A stretch of DNA of 19,029 nt from a bacterium (lineage in GTDB: Bacteria > Electryoneota > RPQS01): positions 1 through 19,029 of the forward strand of contig JADKHW010000043.1 in assembly GCA_016721565.1 (NCBI GenBank), in the 5' to 3' direction. A program made the position numbers and the translations under genes. Below, in pieces: positions 1 to 7,416 of the stretch. Under the pieces are notes generated by a model. That model was not told the origin of the DNA and made no database searches. It saw nothing but the letters and a program-made list of their open reading frames with translations. The stretch's first letter is position 1. Each line of letters begins with the position of its first letter.

Positions 1-1183
1 ACAAATGACGGGACGGGTTTTACTATGCGCAACCTGGTTGGTGCGCAGGGCATCTATGGAGTAACAAGGTATCGCAATCCATATCGAACCGGACTTGTAC
101 GCACCGGTGATTTGGGTTTCACGTGGGATCCACCCTGTTCATTTATGCCCTCAATTGGCGGTCCCTTAGTTGCGCTGGTGGATACCATATACTGTCAGTC
201 TTCTTTCTTATCATTTTTCAAGACTTCAGACGGCGGCTGCACATTTTCGGATTCGATGGCGACAGGATTTCCATTGGTTGACGTTGATGTTGCAATCGGC
301 GGCGGATGGATTCACATGGTCGGCGCCGTATATGAATTAGGCTTTGGCCAGCGCCTCTATTATACGCGTGCGCCACTCGGCACTGAAGTCTTCGAAACGC
401 CGCGTGATATTCACGCAAACGTCTATTGGACAAATATTGCAAATATTGAATGCGATGACGAGGGCACAGTCATCATCCTGTCATCGCTGAATTGGGTACC
501 TCCGGTGCATCTTTCGTCTTCACAGGCGTTGGACATTTCGCACGATTTTGGGGAAACTTGGGTGGAAGTGGACACGTTAACTCCGTTCGAAAGCGCAACC
601 ATAGGTAATCAGGGCTTGTGCGCCTTGACAGAGAGGTGGCTTGCAGTGTGGTAGGACAGCACCTGGTAGTGGAAGCACTTCGAGCGCGGGAGAGATGGTG
701 GTGTCGATTTAGCGCAAGCAAAGATTGAAGCGGGCGTAGGATCAGCCCGTCAGATCCTCGGCTTTATATGTTGATAACATAACATCCGGCGATATGCGAA
801 GTGATTTTGCAGTTGTGTACTCCGCATCCGACGGTCCGTACCTCAAATGCGTCGGTGAAATACAACGTGACACAATTGACCCCGAAATTACAGGCGTGCA
901 TAGATTGCCTACTCTGGTCCCGCATGATTCCTTGCTGGAGATTGGGATAACGGCCACGGACAATGACTCGCTTTGGAAGCCTCAGTTTGTGGCATGGAGA
1001 GTTAATTCACAGGACGATTCGATTGTATTTGACTTGGAACGAGTTGGGTTTGATCAGTACGAAAGCATATGGAGTGTACTCGCCGATACCGCGATCTGGC
1101 TCTACTATTACCGAACTGAAGACATGTGGGAGAACGTTACGGCGACAGAAGCGCAAACATTATATGTTGGGGTGATAAAGTGA
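1..1183 (+). CDS. Secreted BNR/Asp-box (sialidase-like fold) protein, 3' part, frame-disrupted
   Basis: The reading frame is open from base 1, so the gene starts upstream and only its C-terminal part is seen. Two Asp-box-like motifs are visible, KTSDGGCTFSDS near 225-260 and SHDFGETWVEVD near 535-575, typical of BNR beta-propeller blades in extracellular proteins. The first frame stops at 652-654 after ALTERWLAVW. Family-like sequence continues in other frames: SSAGEMVVS near 680-705, FSASKD near 705-722, then DQPVRSSALYVDNI from about 740 running into the frame that ends at 1183. About three indels between 650 and 745 would restore one protein. The last 100 residues look like a beta-sandwich domain (LLEIGITATDNDSLW), and no sorting domain is visible. 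A substrate cannot be named, and enzymatic activity is not implied because Asp-boxes are structural. Alternatively the gene is a true pseudogene. Confidence 0.6.
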
Positions 1184-1565
1184 CATCGATTCGCTGCCAT
1201 TGATTTGCCAGTGATTTTCGCATTTCACGCTTTCTGCTTCGTTCAACTCTGCGCTCTCGATTTCGTTGGATGTGCCGTTGCATCAAGGTATTGACTCTCT
1301 CTCTGCTTATGATTTGTTAGGGAAGAAGTGGATGCAATTCAGCGCGGAAGTTGGAAAGCTGAACGCTCTCTTATACCGCGCCGCCGAGTCTTGCGAGCGG
1401 GATTTATTTTGTGCGGGCCGCAACTGCACACGATGCGGTGATGCAGAAGGTTGTGTTGTTGAAATAGCAGAAGCCCCCCCTAACCCCCTCAAAATCGAAG
1501 CAACTTTGGGAGGAGATCAAAATTTTAGCCTTGCTTATTTCCCTTGGACTTCGTATTGTATTCGC
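1184..1565. other. Intergenic spacer without a convincing gene; C-rich imperfect inverted repeat
   Basis: A frame is open from 1266 into the DUF1499 gene, but its first 100 codons resemble no protein I know and precede a clear membrane-anchored start at 1566. The stretch near 1474-1520 holds agccccccctaaccccctc followed by an A-rich segment and tttgggaggag, which can fold imperfectly back on the C-rich part. C-rich/G-rich spacers of this kind recur as dispersed intergenic elements in many FCB-group genomes. I saw no second copy in this window. No tRNA or strong promoter was recognised. Confidence 0.4.
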
Positions 1566-2069
1566 ATGAAAGAAAGTAGCCGATTCTTGACCGTTCTTGC
1601 ATTGTTGGCCGTTATCTGTTTGGCCCTTGCCATCGGGACGCGCATGTCTATCAAGGCGATGTCGCCCGTGCCGACGAAGCTCGGTGTGTTTTGGGGGTAT
1701 TTTAAGCCGTGCCCGGAGTCGCCGAATTGTGTGTCGTCACAGGCCACGCGCGAGGAGCAGAAGATTGCTCCGCTGTCGTTTGTGGGCACGGATCGACCGA
1801 CGGCATATAAACTTTTGCGCGAAGTGATATCCGAAATGCCGCGCTCTGATGTGTTGGTGAGCCGCGAAGATTATGTGCATGTCGAGTTTCAAACCAAGTG
1901 GCTGAGATTTCGTGATGACACCGAATTTTCGCTCAACGACACAACAGGCACTATTGAAGTGCGTTCAGCTTCGCGAATCGGCACCAATGACGGCGGCGTC
2001 AATCGCAAGCGCGTCGAAGAGATTCGCACGCGGTTTAATGAGAAATTACAGAAACTTATCAAAGGATAA
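1566..2069 (+). CDS. DUF1499 family protein, membrane-anchored
   Basis: The 167-residue product has an N-terminal membrane segment or uncleaved signal (residues about 5-25, FLTVLALLAVICLALAIG). It then shows the DUF1499 hallmarks: CPESPNCVSSQA near residues 49-60, IAPLSF shortly after, a central YVHVEFQTKWLRFRDDTEF block and the C-terminal RSASRIGTNDGGVNRKRVE signature. Length and motif order fit the family, whose biochemical role is not established. I chose ATG 1566 because the upstream extension lacks family similarity and the membrane segment begins just after it. No Shine-Dalgarno is visible before it, so a leaderless message is possible. It heads a compact cluster: the DUF2141 gene begins 13 bases after its stop. 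Confidence 0.82.
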   Translation: MKESSRFLTVLALLAVICLALAIGTRMSIKAMSPVPTKLGVFWGYFKPCPESPNCVSSQATREEQKIAPLSFVGTDRPTAYKLLREVISEMPRSDVLVSREDYVHVEFQTKWLRFRDDTEFSLNDTTGTIEVRSASRIGTNDGGVNRKRVEEIRTRFNEKLQKLIKG

Positions 2070-2082
2070 GGGAAAAGAATAG

Positions 2083-2498
2083 ATGAAGAAACTTCTATTT
2101 GTTTTGGTGTTTGCGTCAGTTGCATTTGCGCAGACGGGAACGAAGCTCACGGTCAGTATTTCGGGTTTAGATAATGACACAGGACAACTGATTGTGTCGG
2201 TTTGGCCCGGCGAACAATCGTGGAATGACAAACAGCCGCTGGGCAGATTTCCTGTGCCCATCTCCAATGGTGGCGCGGTGTGGACAAGCGAGAGTCTTGC
2301 CGCCGGAACGTATGCCGTGACGGTTTATCACGACAAAAATTTGAACAAGAAATGGATCGCCACTGGTACGGCCCGCCGAAAGAAAAAGGCGCGGCGTCAA
2401 ACGGTGCAAAAGCTCAAACGTTTGGGCCGCCCAAATGGGAAGACATGAAGTTTGAAGTCGGCGGCAGTGAGCAAACGGTTGAGATTAAGTTTGAATAG
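2083..2498 (+). CDS. DUF2141 family secreted protein, one frameshift
   Basis: A signal peptide (MKKLLFVLVFASVAFAQ) precedes a small beta-sandwich protein. Family motifs are SGLDNDTGQLIVSVW, then LAAGTYAVTVYHDKNLNKKW. The first frame goes astray after IATG. Adding one T at about 2367 (reading act ggt tac ggc) restores GYGPPKEKGA, then FGPPKWEDMKFEVGG and TVEIKFE to the stop at 2496-2498. That is exactly the usual C-terminus of DUF2141 proteins, so this is one gene with a single-base loss and probably a sequence error. The predicted product is about 138 residues and periplasmic or exported. Its function is unknown, although the fold resembles carboxypeptidase regulatory/transthyretin-like domains. 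Its stop overlaps the GTG start of the next gene by one base. Confidence 0.8.
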
Positions 2499-3115
2499 TG
2501 GGTTTCTACCGTGAGAAAATTCTTCCGCACATTCTGCATCACGGAATGGCGGCGGAGCGGCATGCACGGTTTCGCAAAGAGACCGTATTGACTGCGCGCG
2601 GTAGTGTGCTGGAAATTGGATTTGGTTCGGGATTGAATTTGAAATACTACTCGGACGCAGTGACGACGGTTACAGGCATCGAGACGAATCCGGGCATGCG
2701 GAAATATGCGGTGAAGCTCGCGCACGAATACGAGTTTCCGGTGCATCTGCTCGATATGGATGCACAGCGGCTCGGCTTTGACAACGGTGAATTTGACACC
2801 GTTGTTTCAACGTGGACGATGTGCAGTATTCTCGATTTGGATCGCGCGCTTGATGAAGCCAAACGTGTGCTGAAACCGGGCGGAAAATTGCTGTTTATCG
2901 AGCACGGACTTGCGCCGGATTTGAATGTGCAAAAGTGGCAGCACCGGCTGACGTGGTTTTCACGCAGGATCTTCGACGGCTGTCACGCGAATCGCAAGAT
3001 TTCCGACTACGTTGCGCGCGCGGGATTTGAACTCACCAAGCTTGACACGTTTTACGCGCCGGACATGCCCAAGAGCGGCGGTTACATGTATCAGGGCAGC
3101 GCACGCAAAATTTAA
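2498..3115 (+). CDS. Class I SAM-dependent methyltransferase (Methyltransf_11, METTL7-like)
   Basis: The 205-residue protein carries SAM-binding motif I, VLEIGFGSGLN (residues 37-47), the acidic residue E62 ending strand 2 (TGIETN), the motif STWTMCSILDLDRAL and the post-motif LKPGGKLLFIEHG. The order and spacing, and the start MGFYREKILPHILH, match small stand-alone bacterial methyltransferases related to the METTL7/TMT1 thiol methyltransferase group. The late GCHANRKI block is also typical. The acceptor substrate cannot be read from sequence. The GTG start overlaps the preceding TAG (tagtg), and the stop overlaps the next ATG (taatg), so translation is probably coupled through the cluster. 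Confidence 0.85.
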   Translation: MGFYREKILPHILHHGMAAERHARFRKETVLTARGSVLEIGFGSGLNLKYYSDAVTTVTGIETNPGMRKYAVKLAHEYEFPVHLLDMDAQRLGFDNGEFDTVVSTWTMCSILDLDRALDEAKRVLKPGGKLLFIEHGLAPDLNVQKWQHRLTWFSRRIFDGCHANRKISDYVARAGFELTKLDTFYAPDMPKSGGYMYQGSARKI

Positions 3116-3798
3116 TGAGCATTCTCTCCACAAATAAACTCGCGAAATCGTACGCGCTCGGCAAAGCGAGTGTGCCGGTGCTGCATGACGTGACTCTCTC
3201 CATCAATGCAGGTGAGCAGGTTGCGTTGGTCGGGCCGTCCGGAGTGGGGAAGAGCACGCTCTTGCATTTGCTCGGTGCGCTGGATCGCGCAACGTCGGGT
3301 GAGATTATTTGCGACGGGCAGGAGTATTCCAAATTATCGAGTGACGATTTAGCTCAACTCAGAAGCCGCAAAATCGGGTTTGTGTTTCAATCGCATCATC
3401 TGTTGCCGGAGTTCACAGCGCTTGAAAATGTGTTGATGCCTGCGCAACTTTCGAGATTGGCAGACTCGAATTCTGAAACCCGCGCAAGAAATCTACTTGA
3501 GCGCGTTGGCTTAGGCCACCGACTTAGTCATCGGCCCGGTGAGCTGTCCGGCGGCGAATGTCAGCGAGTTGCAGTTGCGCGAGCGTTGATAAATTCACCA
3601 GCCGTTGTCATCGCCGACGAGCCGACCGGCAACCTTGACGGTCAAGCGGCTAAGTCAGTCCAGGAACTGTTACTGTCACTCGCGCGTGAAAATAACACGA
3701 CATTGCTCATCGCTACACATAATTTAGAGTTGGCGAGGTCCATGCAACGGGTTCTTCAAGTGCATCTTGGAAACGTCAGCGAGGACTCAAGCCGTTGA
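3115..3798 (+). CDS. lolD: ABC transporter ATP-binding protein, LolD/MacB type
   Basis: All ATPase motifs are intact in 227 residues: Walker A GPSGVGKS (40-47), Q-loop FVFQSHHLLPEFTALENV (Q92), signature LSGGE (144-148), Walker B VVIADEP (164-170) followed by TGNLD, and switch His H202. The FQSHHLLPEFTALENV segment and TGNLD are characteristic of the LolD/MacB/FtsE-like subfamily. In LolCDE this ATPase powers release of lipoproteins from the inner membrane. No LolC/LolE-like permease lies next to it here, so the partner must be encoded elsewhere, or the gene serves another MacB-type exporter. It is the last gene of the cluster and is followed by a weak terminator. The two genes downstream encode outer-membrane-type lipoproteins, a suggestive but unproven link. 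Confidence 0.85.
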   Translation: MSILSTNKLAKSYALGKASVPVLHDVTLSINAGEQVALVGPSGVGKSTLLHLLGALDRATSGEIICDGQEYSKLSSDDLAQLRSRKIGFVFQSHHLLPEFTALENVLMPAQLSRLADSNSETRARNLLERVGLGHRLSHRPGELSGGECQRVAVARALINSPAVVIADEPTGNLDGQAAKSVQELLLSLARENNTTLLIATHNLELARSMQRVLQVHLGNVSEDSSR

Positions 3799-3836
3799 TT
3801 AGACTTGACTTTAGAGATAGAATGTTATAGATTATG

Positions 3837-3860
3837 TGAGGTCTGGAATGGCCTCATTTT
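3837..3860 (+). terminator. Putative intrinsic terminator after the LolD-like gene
   Basis: A 7-bp stem (tgaggtc / ggcctca, one G-U pair) with loop tggaat is followed by tttt and gttt. It lies about 40 bases after the ABC gene stop. The stem is short, so termination may be partial. Confidence 0.45.
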
Positions 3861-3862
3861 GT

Positions 3863-3892
3863 TTGAAATATCCTAAGTTTTTGTTTTATATA
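3863..3892 (+). promoter_or_regulatory. Putative sigma70-type promoter for the lipoprotein pair
   Basis: TTGAAA (3863-3868) and TATATA (3887-3892) are separated by 18 bases in an A/T-rich stretch. They lie just upstream of a strong Shine-Dalgarno (ggagg, 3906-3910) for the gene at 3916. The implied leader is under 20 bases. A second candidate, TTGACT at 3805, sits ahead of the hairpin and seems less likely. Confidence 0.4.
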
Positions 3893-3915
3893 CACAAAGT
3901 CACCCGGAGGTGAAC

Positions 3916-4560
3916 ATGAAGCGTGGATGGATTACCCTGTTTCTGGTGAGCGCAGTAACCCTGTTTTTGATTGGTTGCTCGTCGCCGATGAAGGAAGCGC
4001 AAAAGATGATGGAAGCTGGACAGTATGAACAGATCGTAACCAAATTTGGCAGCAACCCCGAACTTTCTTCGATGGTTCAGCAGGCCAAAGACAAAATTGT
4101 CGAGAAGTTGTTTGCTGAAGGCAAGTACAACACGATTCTCGAAATGTACCCCGACAACCGCATGGCCAAAGAAGCCAAGAACAAGATTGCTGAAGCATTG
4201 CTGGCCGAAGGCAAGCTTGCTGAAGTGTTGGCTAAGTACGGCGACACCCCTGCCGCAATGCAGGCTCGTTTGAAACAACAGCAAATGCTGAATGACTCGC
4301 TCGCAATGGTTGCCGATTCAACCGGCAAGAAGTTGACCGATGCCGAGAAGAAGGTCAAAGACACGCAAAAGCAGGTTGAGAAGGCCAAGGATCAGACTGC
4401 TGACATGGCCGAGAAAGCTGCTGAGAATGAGTTGAAGAGAATTCTTGCGCTTGCCAATCCTGACATGAAGAAGAAGGCTCTGCAGAGTTTCGTGAACAAA
4501 GCTGAGTACAAGAACACCACTTCCCATGCAAAGGGCGTGGCTGAATTGGCAAAGCTGTAA
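3916..4560 (+). CDS. Lipoprotein with TPR-like helical repeats and a coiled coil
   Basis: The signal peptide ends in lipobox LIGC (Cys21), followed by Ser-Ser, which favours outer-membrane sorting. Residues about 27-120 contain three degenerate helical repeats of roughly 30-34 residues, recognisable by MEAGQYEQIVTKFG, AEGKYNTILEMYPDN and AEGKLAEVLAKYGDTP. A Lys/Gln/Glu-rich coiled coil follows (about 138-180), then a short helical tail. TPR-type repeats suggest a scaffolding or protein-binding role in the periplasm. I cannot assign a known family. ATG 3916 is preferred over the in-frame GTG at 3910 because ggagg ends only five bases before it. The next lipoprotein gene begins 29 bases after the stop and is probably cotranscribed. 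Confidence 0.78.
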   Translation: MKRGWITLFLVSAVTLFLIGCSSPMKEAQKMMEAGQYEQIVTKFGSNPELSSMVQQAKDKIVEKLFAEGKYNTILEMYPDNRMAKEAKNKIAEALLAEGKLAEVLAKYGDTPAAMQARLKQQQMLNDSLAMVADSTGKKLTDAEKKVKDTQKQVEKAKDQTADMAEKAAENELKRILALANPDMKKKALQSFVNKAEYKNTTSHAKGVAELAKL

Positions 4561-4589
4561 TCTGAAAGAACTAATTTTTAGGAGAAAAT

Positions 4590-5054
4590 ATGAATAAGAA
4601 ATTGCAATACATTCTGTTGGCGCTTGGGTTGTCTGTCATATTGGTCGCCGTGGGTTGCTCGAAAGAAGACGACAACAATGATCCCCAAGGACCGACATCA
4701 GAAGAAAGACTGACTGGCTTTTGGTTTTCGGACACGCCTACTGCCGTGGGTGACAGCGTGGACCTAAGGTTTTACTCCACCGGCTTGTTTGAACTGAACG
4801 AGTACGCCAACTTCCTCGTCACGGACGAACTGTTCCATAGTAGGTATCAAGGTACCTGGACAGCAGATGATAATTCTGTCTCGTTCCATGTTACCACGCG
4901 CGACGACTCTGTCACGGTTGACTTGAATTGGGATTGGGCATTTGAATTGCACGGATCAAGTGATGATACGCTGCACCTGAGCCACAACTACGGTGCGGGT
5001 CAGATTACGGAAGTCACTTACGTCAATGTGACTCCGCCTGCCAGCTCGAACTAA
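4590..5054 (+). CDS. Small lipoprotein with a lipocalin-like beta-rich domain
   Basis: The 154-residue product has a lipoprotein signal with lipobox VAVGC (Cys23) and Ser at +2, then an acidic linker (KEDDNNDPQGPTSEE). The mature domain resembles the short beta-barrel/lipocalin-like lipoproteins common in FCB genomes: LTGFWFSDTPT, DLRFYSTGLFELNEY, YQGTWTADDNSVSFHV and DTLHLSHNYG follow the pattern of an opening W strand, a G-x-W strand and alternating hydrophobic residues. No ligand or function can be inferred. AGGAGA at 4580-4585 supports ATG 4590. The gene follows the TPR lipoprotein and ends at a strong terminator, so the two form a bicistronic unit. Confidence 0.75.
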   Translation: MNKKLQYILLALGLSVILVAVGCSKEDDNNDPQGPTSEERLTGFWFSDTPTAVGDSVDLRFYSTGLFELNEYANFLVTDELFHSRYQGTWTADDNSVSFHVTTRDDSVTVDLNWDWAFELHGSSDDTLHLSHNYGAGQITEVTYVNVTPPASSN

Positions 5055-5074
5055 GGTTCGTTTCGATTGAATAG

Positions 5075-5105
5075 AAAAGGCGACTCGATTGAGTCGCCTT
5101 TTTTT
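5075..5105. terminator. Strong bidirectional intrinsic terminator between convergent genes
   Basis: A perfect 12-bp stem (aaaaggcgactc / gagtcgcctttt) with loop gatt is followed by more T on the plus strand and by TTTTCT on the minus strand. It lies between the stop of the plus-strand lipoprotein (5054) and the stop of the minus-strand beta-helix gene (5122), so it can serve both. Confidence 0.9.
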
Positions 5106-5121
5106 GTTGTTAACAGAGGAG

Positions 5122-6711
5122 CTATTTCAAGAACAGAATCTTCTTCGTTTCAGCATAGGTGTGATCGCTTGCACGAAGAAAATACACCCCCGCCGCGAGG
5201 CCATGCGGCGCGGCGAAAGTCAATGTTCCTCCCAACGATCTACCTGAATACAGTAGCGCAACTTCTCTTCCTAACAAATCAAAAAGACGAACCTCAAAAT
5301 CCGGTCCGGTTGCACCGTCAATTTCAATTCTGATCTCGCTGTTGAAGGGGTTGGGATAGATGCTCGAAAGCTCCCAGCTCGATGAGATTGCGTTAGTCTC
5401 TTTCTTTGCAGAACTCCAAAACAGTGTGTCAGAATACCACGGATCAAAGTCCACGGAGTCGGCCACCGTATCACCAAGTGCGGTCGGATTCAGAACGGGA
5501 TGGTAAGGGCCTGACGCATCGCCCCAGTAATTCCACTCCGCTTGAACGGTCATAAACCGATCATCAGCCGCGACAGCGATCCCGTTGTGATGAAAAATGT
5601 TCTCTCTGAAAATATGTGGATTATCCTGGAACAGCACAACAGGTCCGTTTACGTTGTCCATCTCTTCAAAACGATTGTTATGGATATAGCAGTTACCAAA
5701 GGCGCTGATACCTCCCGGCCCAATATAAGACCCACAATTGATGAACGTATTTTCGAAGACTTCAATGGTCTGACACGATCCGATTTCCTCACTATTATCA
5801 CTAACGACTAAACTGTGGTCGAAGATATGGTGACTTTAGGGGTAACCAGGTTCTCAAACAAATTCCCGCTATTATGTTGGGTTCGGAATCACATTTGAAC
5901 CGACAGACAGAACTGCCATTCCTTTCTGAAAATCAGCGAAGACGTTATCGGTAACCTCTGACGCGCCAATTCGCAGGACTAATGCCGTTGAAGCTGGTGC
6001 AAATTCAAAATTAGAAAACACGCATCCAGAAATGGTGACATACTTTCCATAACAGAGCAGTACATTTCCGCCCCAGAAATTTCCGCTAAACGAACAATTG
6101 ACAATGGAACTGTAATCGCCAAAGGTCAATTGCGCCCAATCTACGGTGTCTGTGTGAAAGCTACAATTTTCAGCTATGATTGTTGTAGCGAATATGCACC
6201 TTCCCATTGAATGAACAAACTCGCACCGTTCCAGATTTATTGTCGGGTTGAGGTCTCCATGCGCAAATACCCCATAATACACTGAGTCGAAGCGGCAATC
6301 CGAGAGCGAAAGATTCATAGATCCTAAAATATGAATACCGCCTACGTCGCCGGTCCAATGCGGATGCATTGCTGTGCCGTTGCGAAACACAAAATTCTGA
6401 ATGCGCACATTGCCGGACGTAAGCGACATACAGCCACGCCCTCCCGGGCTTGTAAGTCCCGCGGGATCGATAATGGGGAGCGCATGATCACTCGTGTCCG
6501 CGCTAATGTTTCCAATCATAACAAATGACAATGCAGGCGCGGTCAACTCTTCCACATATAGACCTGTATCCACCAGCACAGTGTCGTTCGCCAGAAGCGC
6601 ATTCAGCGCTCCTTGAATCGTCTCAAATTCAGCAGGTACGCGCAAAGTTCGTGCTACGCATAACAAGCAACTCATCACGAGACAAATAAGGACTGCGAGT
6701 GCCGGGTTCAC
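5122..6711 (-). CDS. Secreted right-handed beta-helix protein with type IX-like sorting domain (module copy A)
   Basis: A signal peptide (MNPALAVLICLVMSCLLCVA) leads into a pectate-lyase-like beta-helix: TIQGALNALLANDTVLVDTG is the usual N-terminal cap, followed by many NCSF/DCRF-type rungs. The helix ends in EWNYWGDASGPYHP, a classic last rung. A C-terminal domain follows: SIYPNPFNSEIRIEI, LFDLLGREVALLYSG, AAGVYFLRA, TKKILFLK, typical of type IX secretion cargo. The GTG at 6711 forms a GTGA overlap with the upstream stop and gives the better signal peptide; an ATG at 6738 is the alternative. Two stops near 5874 interrupt the frame, but NSGNLFENLVTPKVTI in a neighbouring frame bridges to FDHSLVVSDN, implying two compensating indels. 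No catalytic residues identify an enzyme. Confidence 0.8.
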
Positions 6712-7211
6712 GGATTGCAAGCCGTAAGAAGGTCGCAATCGCTCCAGTCATGGTATACATAACCGCGAGCTACGCAATCAGTGCAATCGGATGTATTGGG
6801 AAAATGGCAGGAACGAAGACAAACCCAAAGCGTATATTCTTCGTTCGCAGTTAGTGTTGGAGTATCTCCGACACCATTGCAGTTATCACCAGAACAGGGG
6901 CTATGTGCAACCCCGACGATGTTGCTGTTCTCATCAGTCAAGTAAACACATGCGAAACATTCATTGCACGAAGACTCGCCGCTAGAAGACTCGCCGCTAC
7001 AGGTTAAGCTGTATTTGAGAATATATTGCTGTGTGCACTCAGCAGTAAAGGTTTGCGAAACACAATCACCTCCCGCGCCGCAACCTGTTCCTCCGGGCGA
7101 ATTGTCCGCTTTGCAGTAACATTGCTCACAATCCGGCGTGTCCTGTGCGAATCCGATTTGAGAGGCCACAAGCAGCGTTGCAAAAACAAAGAGAGTTAAA
7201 TTCCGTCTCAT
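6708..7211 (-). CDS. Small Cys-rich secreted protein (module copy A)
   Basis: The 167-residue protein has a clear signal peptide (MRRNLTLFVFATLLVASQIGFAQ) and a mature part very rich in Cys, beginning DCEQCYCKAD and including CSGESSSGESSCNECFACVYL, SPCSGDNCNG and TSDCTDCVARGYVYHD. Many disulfides in a beta-rich domain are likely, so it should act outside the cytoplasm. I recognise no named family. A diverged homologue with the same layout lies at 13791-14237, also directly before a beta-helix/sorting-domain gene. This protein lacks its own sorting domain. AGGTGG (7220-7215) sits four bases before the ATG. Its stop overlaps the GTG of the next gene, so translation is probably coupled. Confidence 0.8.
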   Translation of the reverse strand: MRRNLTLFVFATLLVASQIGFAQDTPDCEQCYCKADNSPGGTGCGAGGDCVSQTFTAECTQQYILKYSLTCSGESSSGESSCNECFACVYLTDENSNIVGVAHSPCSGDNCNGVGDTPTLTANEEYTLWVCLRSCHFPNTSDCTDCVARGYVYHDWSDCDLLTACNP

Positions 7212-7235
7212 AATCCACCTCGACTTTGAGTGTTA

Positions 7236-7256
7236 CCTGCCGCATTGTGCGGCAGG
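7236..7256 (-). other. Hairpin in the 5' leader of module copy A
   Basis: A perfect 9-bp stem (cctgccgca / tgcggcagg) with a 3-base loop lies in the predicted leader between promoter and Shine-Dalgarno. No T-run follows on either strand, so it is unlikely to be a terminator. The other module has a weaker hairpin at the same place (13741-13759), suggesting an mRNA stability or translation element. Confidence 0.55.
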
Positions 7257-7267
7257 TTCACTACAAT

Positions 7268-7296
7268 ATAGTACACTCGCCCCATCTCCTTGTCAA
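7268..7296 (-). promoter_or_regulatory. Sigma70-type promoter of module copy A
   Basis: On the minus strand, TTGACA (7296-7291) and TACTAT (7273-7268) are 17 bases apart. The surrounding sequence matches the promoter at 13695-13723: both have aaccccttgacaag, a G-rich 17-base spacer and a -10 region continuing into TATATT. The leader to the ATG at 7211 would be about 50 bases. Confidence 0.75.
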
Positions 7297-7300
7297 GGGG

Positions 7301-7319
7301 TTTGTGAAAGATTCACAAA
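7301..7319 (-). promoter_or_regulatory. Possible operator: inverted repeat just upstream of the -35 box
   Basis: TTTGTGAA and TTCACAAA form a perfect 8-bp inverted repeat separated by three bases, ending four bases upstream of the -35 box. The core TGTGA-N5-TCACA resembles CRP/FNR-family sites, which usually have N6. An activator site is the simplest reading. A role in stopping transcription of the upstream peptidase gene is less likely because no T-run follows. Confidence 0.4.
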
Positions 7320-7416
7320 GCTCATGTGACCTGCCAAGTTGTGGTTTTACAGATGTATCACAAACCCGAGTTGGTTTAGACGGCATACAGCTATGAGCGT
7401 GGAGGCAACCGATATA

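Noticed and set aside
1474..1520. CRISPR-like or insertion-sequence end
   Set aside because: There is only one copy, with no regular spacing, no target duplication and no transposase nearby.
1266..1565. N-terminal extension of the DUF1499 frame
   Set aside because: The 100 extra codons show no family similarity, include a C-rich spacer and precede a clear membrane-anchor start at 1566.
5542..5811. Plus-strand ORF of 89 residues
   Set aside because: It is antisense to the beta-helix gene, whose minus-strand reading gives recognisable rungs through this region.
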